NCBI GenBank assembly: GCA_026391715.1
Contig: JAPLDO010000209.1
Span: forward strand, 1 to 64,000
Source: Bacteroidota bacterium
GTDB taxonomy: Bacteria; Bacteroidota; Bacteroidia; Bacteroidales; FEN-979
Length of the DNA: 64,000 bases
Reading direction: 5' to 3'
Both the position numbers and the translations under genes were made by a program. Below the pieces are notes generated by a model, which saw only the letters and a program-made list of their open reading frames with translations, searched no databases and was not told the origin of the DNA. This document shows, in pieces, positions 61,323-64,000 of this stretch (its first letter is position 1; every line of letters begins with the position of its first letter).

Positions 61323-62624
61323 TTATTGGATATCCTCTTCAAAAATATTTTTGATTTTGTTAAGGAAACTGTTTAATAACTTTCTGGAAGGAGGAGCCGG
61401 TGGGGCGATCGTTTCCGTAGGCAGTTTTGAAGTCTCTTCTATTGCAGGTTTCTGGTTTCGGGCTTCCCTCTGGTAGCGATCAATGCCTTCGATAACCAGA
61501 CCGATTCCGGTTGCATACATCGGACTTCCCATTTCGGGCGGGACTTCGGATGAAAGATGCTCGTTAGGATAGCCGATCCGGGTTTCCATGCCGGTCATGA
61601 ATTCGGTCAACAGCGCGATATGCTTCAACTGAGCGCCGCCGCCGGTGAGAACAATTCCCTCGATAAGTTTTTTCTCATACCCTGAGTTTTTGATTTCGTA
61701 ATAGATATGCTCTATGATCTCTTCCATTCGCGCCTGAATAATGGCTGCCAGGTTTTTCATGCTGATTTCCCTTGGCGCTTTTCCGCGGGAGCTGGGAATT
61801 GAAATTATCTCTTCTTCTCTATTTTCACGCGCCATTGCCGAGCCGAATTTCAGTTTTAATTGCTCCGCGTGTTTTTTAATGATTGAACAGCCTTCCCTGA
61901 TATCTTCGGTGATAACTTCTCCGCCAAGTGGAATTACCGCTGTGTGCCGGATAATCCCGCCATGGAAAATGGCTATATCGGTGGTGCCGCCGCCGATATC
62001 TGCCAAAACTACGCCTGCTTCCTTCTCATCTTCGCATAAAACGGCTTCGGCAGATGCCAGCGGTTCGAGAATAAGCTCAACAACTTCAAGACCGGCATTC
62101 CTGACACAGCGGTAGATGTTTTTTGCAGCCGCAGTTTGTCCGATAATGATATGAAAATTTGCCTCAAGGTTTCTGCCGATGCTTCCTTTTGGAATCGTTA
62201 TTCCATGTTCGCCGTCAATGCTGTACTCCTGCGGAATAACATCGAGAATCTCTTCTCCGGGATTAGTGTTGAGGTTATACATACTGTTGCACAACTTATC
62301 AATGTCTTCCTGGTTGATTTCCTTTTCAGGGTCTTCCCTGATTATGCTGCCTCGCTGCTGCATACTCTTGATGTGCTGCCCGGCAATTCCAACATTTACA
62401 AACTGGATATTCACACCCGATTTAGCCGACGCCTCGGCAACAGCGTCTTTAATAGACTGCACAGTGTTGTCGAGGTTTGCCACTACGCCCCTTTTCACTC
62501 CTATGCTGGGCGCTTTTCCATAGCCGAGAATTTCAATTTTCCCTAATTCGTTCCTACGGCCTACGATGACCGCGATTTTTGTAGTTCCGATATCGAGACC
62601 CACAATGATACCTAAGTTTTTCAT
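61323..62624 (-). CDS. ftsA: Cell-division protein FtsA
   Basis: Start moved to the ATG at 62624 (MKNLGIIVGLDIGTTKIAVIVG), giving the actin-fold phosphate-1 motif at the N-terminus. Other motifs are GVVLADIGGGTTDIAIF (phosphate 2) and GIVLTGGGAQLKHI (adenosine). The C-terminus LLNSFLNKIKNIFEEDIQ is the amphipathic helix that holds FtsZ filaments at the membrane, after a Pro-rich linker. The ORF-track start includes 24 residues overlapping ftsQ and is unlikely. Confidence 0.96.
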   Translation of the reverse strand: MKNLGIIVGLDIGTTKIAVIVGRRNELGKIEILGYGKAPSIGVKRGVVANLDNTVQSIKDAVAEASAKSGVNIQFVNVGIAGQHIKSMQQRGSIIREDPEKEINQEDIDKLCNSMYNLNTNPGEEILDVIPQEYSIDGEHGITIPKGSIGRNLEANFHIIIGQTAAAKNIYRCVRNAGLEVVELILEPLASAEAVLCEDEKEAGVVLADIGGGTTDIAIFHGGIIRHTAVIPLGGEVITEDIREGCSIIKKHAEQLKLKFGSAMARENREEEIISIPSSRGKAPREISMKNLAAIIQARMEEIIEHIYYEIKNSGYEKKLIEGIVLTGGGAQLKHIALLTEFMTGMETRIGYPNEHLSSEVPPEMGSPMYATGIGLVIEGIDRYQREARNQKPAIEETSKLPTETIAPPAPPSRKLLNSFLNKIKNIFEEDIQ

Positions 62625-62631
62625 TGCTTTA

Positions 62632-63432
62632 TTATTTTGTACATAAAACCTGATTCTGATACTTAATGTTGATAATATTGTATTTATTCCAACCAATTTT
62701 ATTTAACCCGAATTTGTAAAATGCCAGTAACTTCCTGAATTTCGCATCCAGATCGTCGGCAGTACCCAATATGATAATATGATTTCCAACACGCGGAATT
62801 AGTTCAAACTCACCCGCCTCATTTACATATATCTGATCAATCTGCGCCTTGAGAAATTTATCATGAGTAATATACATCGTTAATTTATAAAGAGTTGTTA
62901 GCAATGAATCATAATAAATTGAATCTGCAAGCGCAAGCATATTCACCCTGTATTTCGGAGATTTTATATAGGAATCATTGATATAACCATTAGCCACAAG
63001 CACCCTCGCTGAAAAATCGGTATTAACCGGCAACAAAATGCCTGACTCATCAAGGTAAAAATTCTCGAAATTCCGGTTGATAATACGCAGCATTGGCTCC
63101 CGCTGACGTATGGCGATGAAAATTGTGCCTGCATTATTCTCATAAACATGAACATTGGCTACGTAAGGTTGTTTGCCAATGGCATTCTCAACCGCGCCAA
63201 GATTCACCATGCCCAGTGGTTTCCCTTTTAAAAGTCCGACAGTCTTTAAAATGATGGAATCAACATTTTTTTTGGTAATAAGAGTATCGGCTGCGCCATA
63301 ATTAATACTGATTTTAATATTTTTACATGGTCGTGCATATTGTGAAACTTCCACAAAACCCACCAGCGTGCCTGCGCCGGCAACGAGTAGTATCCAGACA
63401 ACAATTCGTAGTATTTTCAGAAACTTCTTCAT
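62632..63432 (-). CDS. ftsQ: Cell-division protein FtsQ
   Basis: One membrane helix near the N-terminus (residues ~7-27), then a POTRA-like domain (ITKKNVDSIILKTVGLLKGKPLG, PYVANVHVYENNAGTIFIAIRQREPMLRI) and the beta domain with ESGILLPVNTDFSARVLVANG. FtsQ links FtsA/FtsZ with the septal peptidoglycan synthase. ATGA overlap with the murC stop; 7 bases to ftsA. Confidence 0.92.
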   Translation of the reverse strand: MKKFLKILRIVVWILLVAGAGTLVGFVEVSQYARPCKNIKISINYGAADTLITKKNVDSIILKTVGLLKGKPLGMVNLGAVENAIGKQPYVANVHVYENNAGTIFIAIRQREPMLRIINRNFENFYLDESGILLPVNTDFSARVLVANGYINDSYIKSPKYRVNMLALADSIYYDSLLTTLYKLTMYITHDKFLKAQIDQIYVNEAGEFELIPRVGNHIIILGTADDLDAKFRKLLAFYKFGLNKIGWNKYNIINIKYQNQVLCTK

Positions 63433-64000
63433 TTTTTATTTGAATTGCTTAACATGACGCTGATTGGCTCCACAAACTGGTCAATGTCGCCTGCTCCGAG
63501 AGTAAGTAAAATCTCTGGGTTGCAGTTTTTTATTTCTTCCAGGAGGTCTTCCTTCCGAACGATTTTTTTCTTTGTCAACCGTACTTTATCAAGAATAAGT
63601 TTTGCAGTTACTCCTTCAATGGGCTTTTCCCGTGCAGGATAAATTTCCAGCAGTAGCAACTCGTCGAGTAATTCGAGGCTCCTGGCAAATTCATCTGCCA
63701 GATCGCGGGTGCGTGAGTAGAGATGCGGTTGAAAAATTCCGGTAATCTTCTTATCAGGATAGAGCTCCCTCGCAGCGCCGATGCTCGCCCGCAACTCCTC
63801 CGGATGATGCGCATAATCGTCAATGTAAACCAGGTTGGGCTGCCTAACTCGAAATTCAAACCGGCGAATGACGCCTTGATAGGAACTCATGGCTGTTCGT
63901 AGGCAGTCGTGCCCGATTCCAATAGTGATTCCTGTGGCGAGAGCTGCAACAGCGTTTTCGAGGTTGAACATACCCGGTACGCTAAGTATCATATTGGCGA
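63429..64000 (-). CDS. murC: UDP-N-acetylmuramate-L-alanine ligase MurC, cut by window edge
   Basis: Only the C-terminal ~190 residues are in the window; the frame is open to the right edge. The central-to-C-terminal motifs are clear: VPGMFNLENAVAALA, YIDDYAHHPEELRASIGAARELYP (Mur ligase C-domain hinge), FQPHLYSRTRDLADEFARSL and LLTLGAGDID. MurC adds L-Ala to UDP-MurNAc in the cytoplasm. Its stop overlaps the ftsQ start, completing the order murC-ftsQ-ftsA-ftsZ. Confidence 0.95.
   Translation of the reverse strand, partial: ANMILSVPGMFNLENAVAALATGITIGIGHDCLRTAMSSYQGVIRRFEFRVRQPNLVYIDDYAHHPEELRASIGAARELYPDKKITGIFQPHLYSRTRDLADEFARSLELLDELLLLEIYPAREKPIEGVTAKLILDKVRLTKKKIVRKEDLLEEIKNCNPEILLTLGAGDIDQFVEPISVMLSNSNKK

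Overview
The window comes from a member of the Bacteroidota (Bacteroidetes), most likely an environmental, Bacteroidales-like lineage. I base this on type IX secretion (T9SS) C-terminal sorting tails, perfect TAnnTTTG -7 promoter boxes, 'FLPPRM' signal-peptide proteins with C-terminal Lcl/DUF1566 domains, cell-surface lipoproteins of the LxxGCKK type, and the murC-ftsQ-ftsA-ftsZ-yqeY order. No rRNA, tRNA, CRISPR array or recognisable insertion sequence was seen.

Layout. 0-6.7 kb: housekeeping and metabolic genes (TIGR02757 protein cut by the left edge, EamA transporter, phospholipase-D/cardiolipin synthase, YicC, an orphan xanthine-dehydrogenase molybdenum subunit, CrcB) with a cluster of small palindromic repeats. 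6.8-8.1 kb: pentapeptide-repeat and hypothetical proteins. 8.1-12.7 kb: a minus-strand operon with a HybA-like four-cluster Fe-S protein and a HybB/NrfD-like membrane protein, bracketed by two paralogous glycine-cleavage-H-like proteins, one of them fused to a periplasmic binding-protein domain. 13-26.9 kb: prolyl oligopeptidase, large secreted repeat proteins, a methyltransferase with a simple-sequence insertion, AbiEii-type nucleotidyltransferase, a RiPP precursor with an NHLP leader, and several truncated T9SS genes, all in repeat-rich DNA. 27-33.5 kb: efflux adaptor plus a giant RND / substrate-binding / TolC fusion. 33.9-45.5 kb: lipoproteins, a T9SS beta-propeller, an ATPase and a tandem family of three Lcl-domain proteins.

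45.5-51.6 kb holds a class II lanthipeptide-like locus: a CCG-type LanM, a second leader-only precursor, an unidentified protein of the kind found beside such systems, and a divergent ACP plus KASIII pair. The LanM reading frame clearly extends upstream of its first start codon into the leader gene, which suggests a deletion or a fused/frameshifted arrangement. The 25 kb precursor has an intact double-glycine site and a 17-residue core with Ser/Thr and two Cys, so it is the best substrate candidate.

51.7-53.9 kb is an AT-richer EcoRI-like restriction-modification system (nuclease, HTH controller, DPPY methyltransferase), probably acquired horizontally. 54-59 kb: VanZ-like and DUF2339-like membrane proteins and an FG-GAP T9SS protein, interspersed with 7-bp tandem repeats. 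59.1-64 kb: the end of the dcw cell-division cluster, reading leftward, with murC cut by the right edge.
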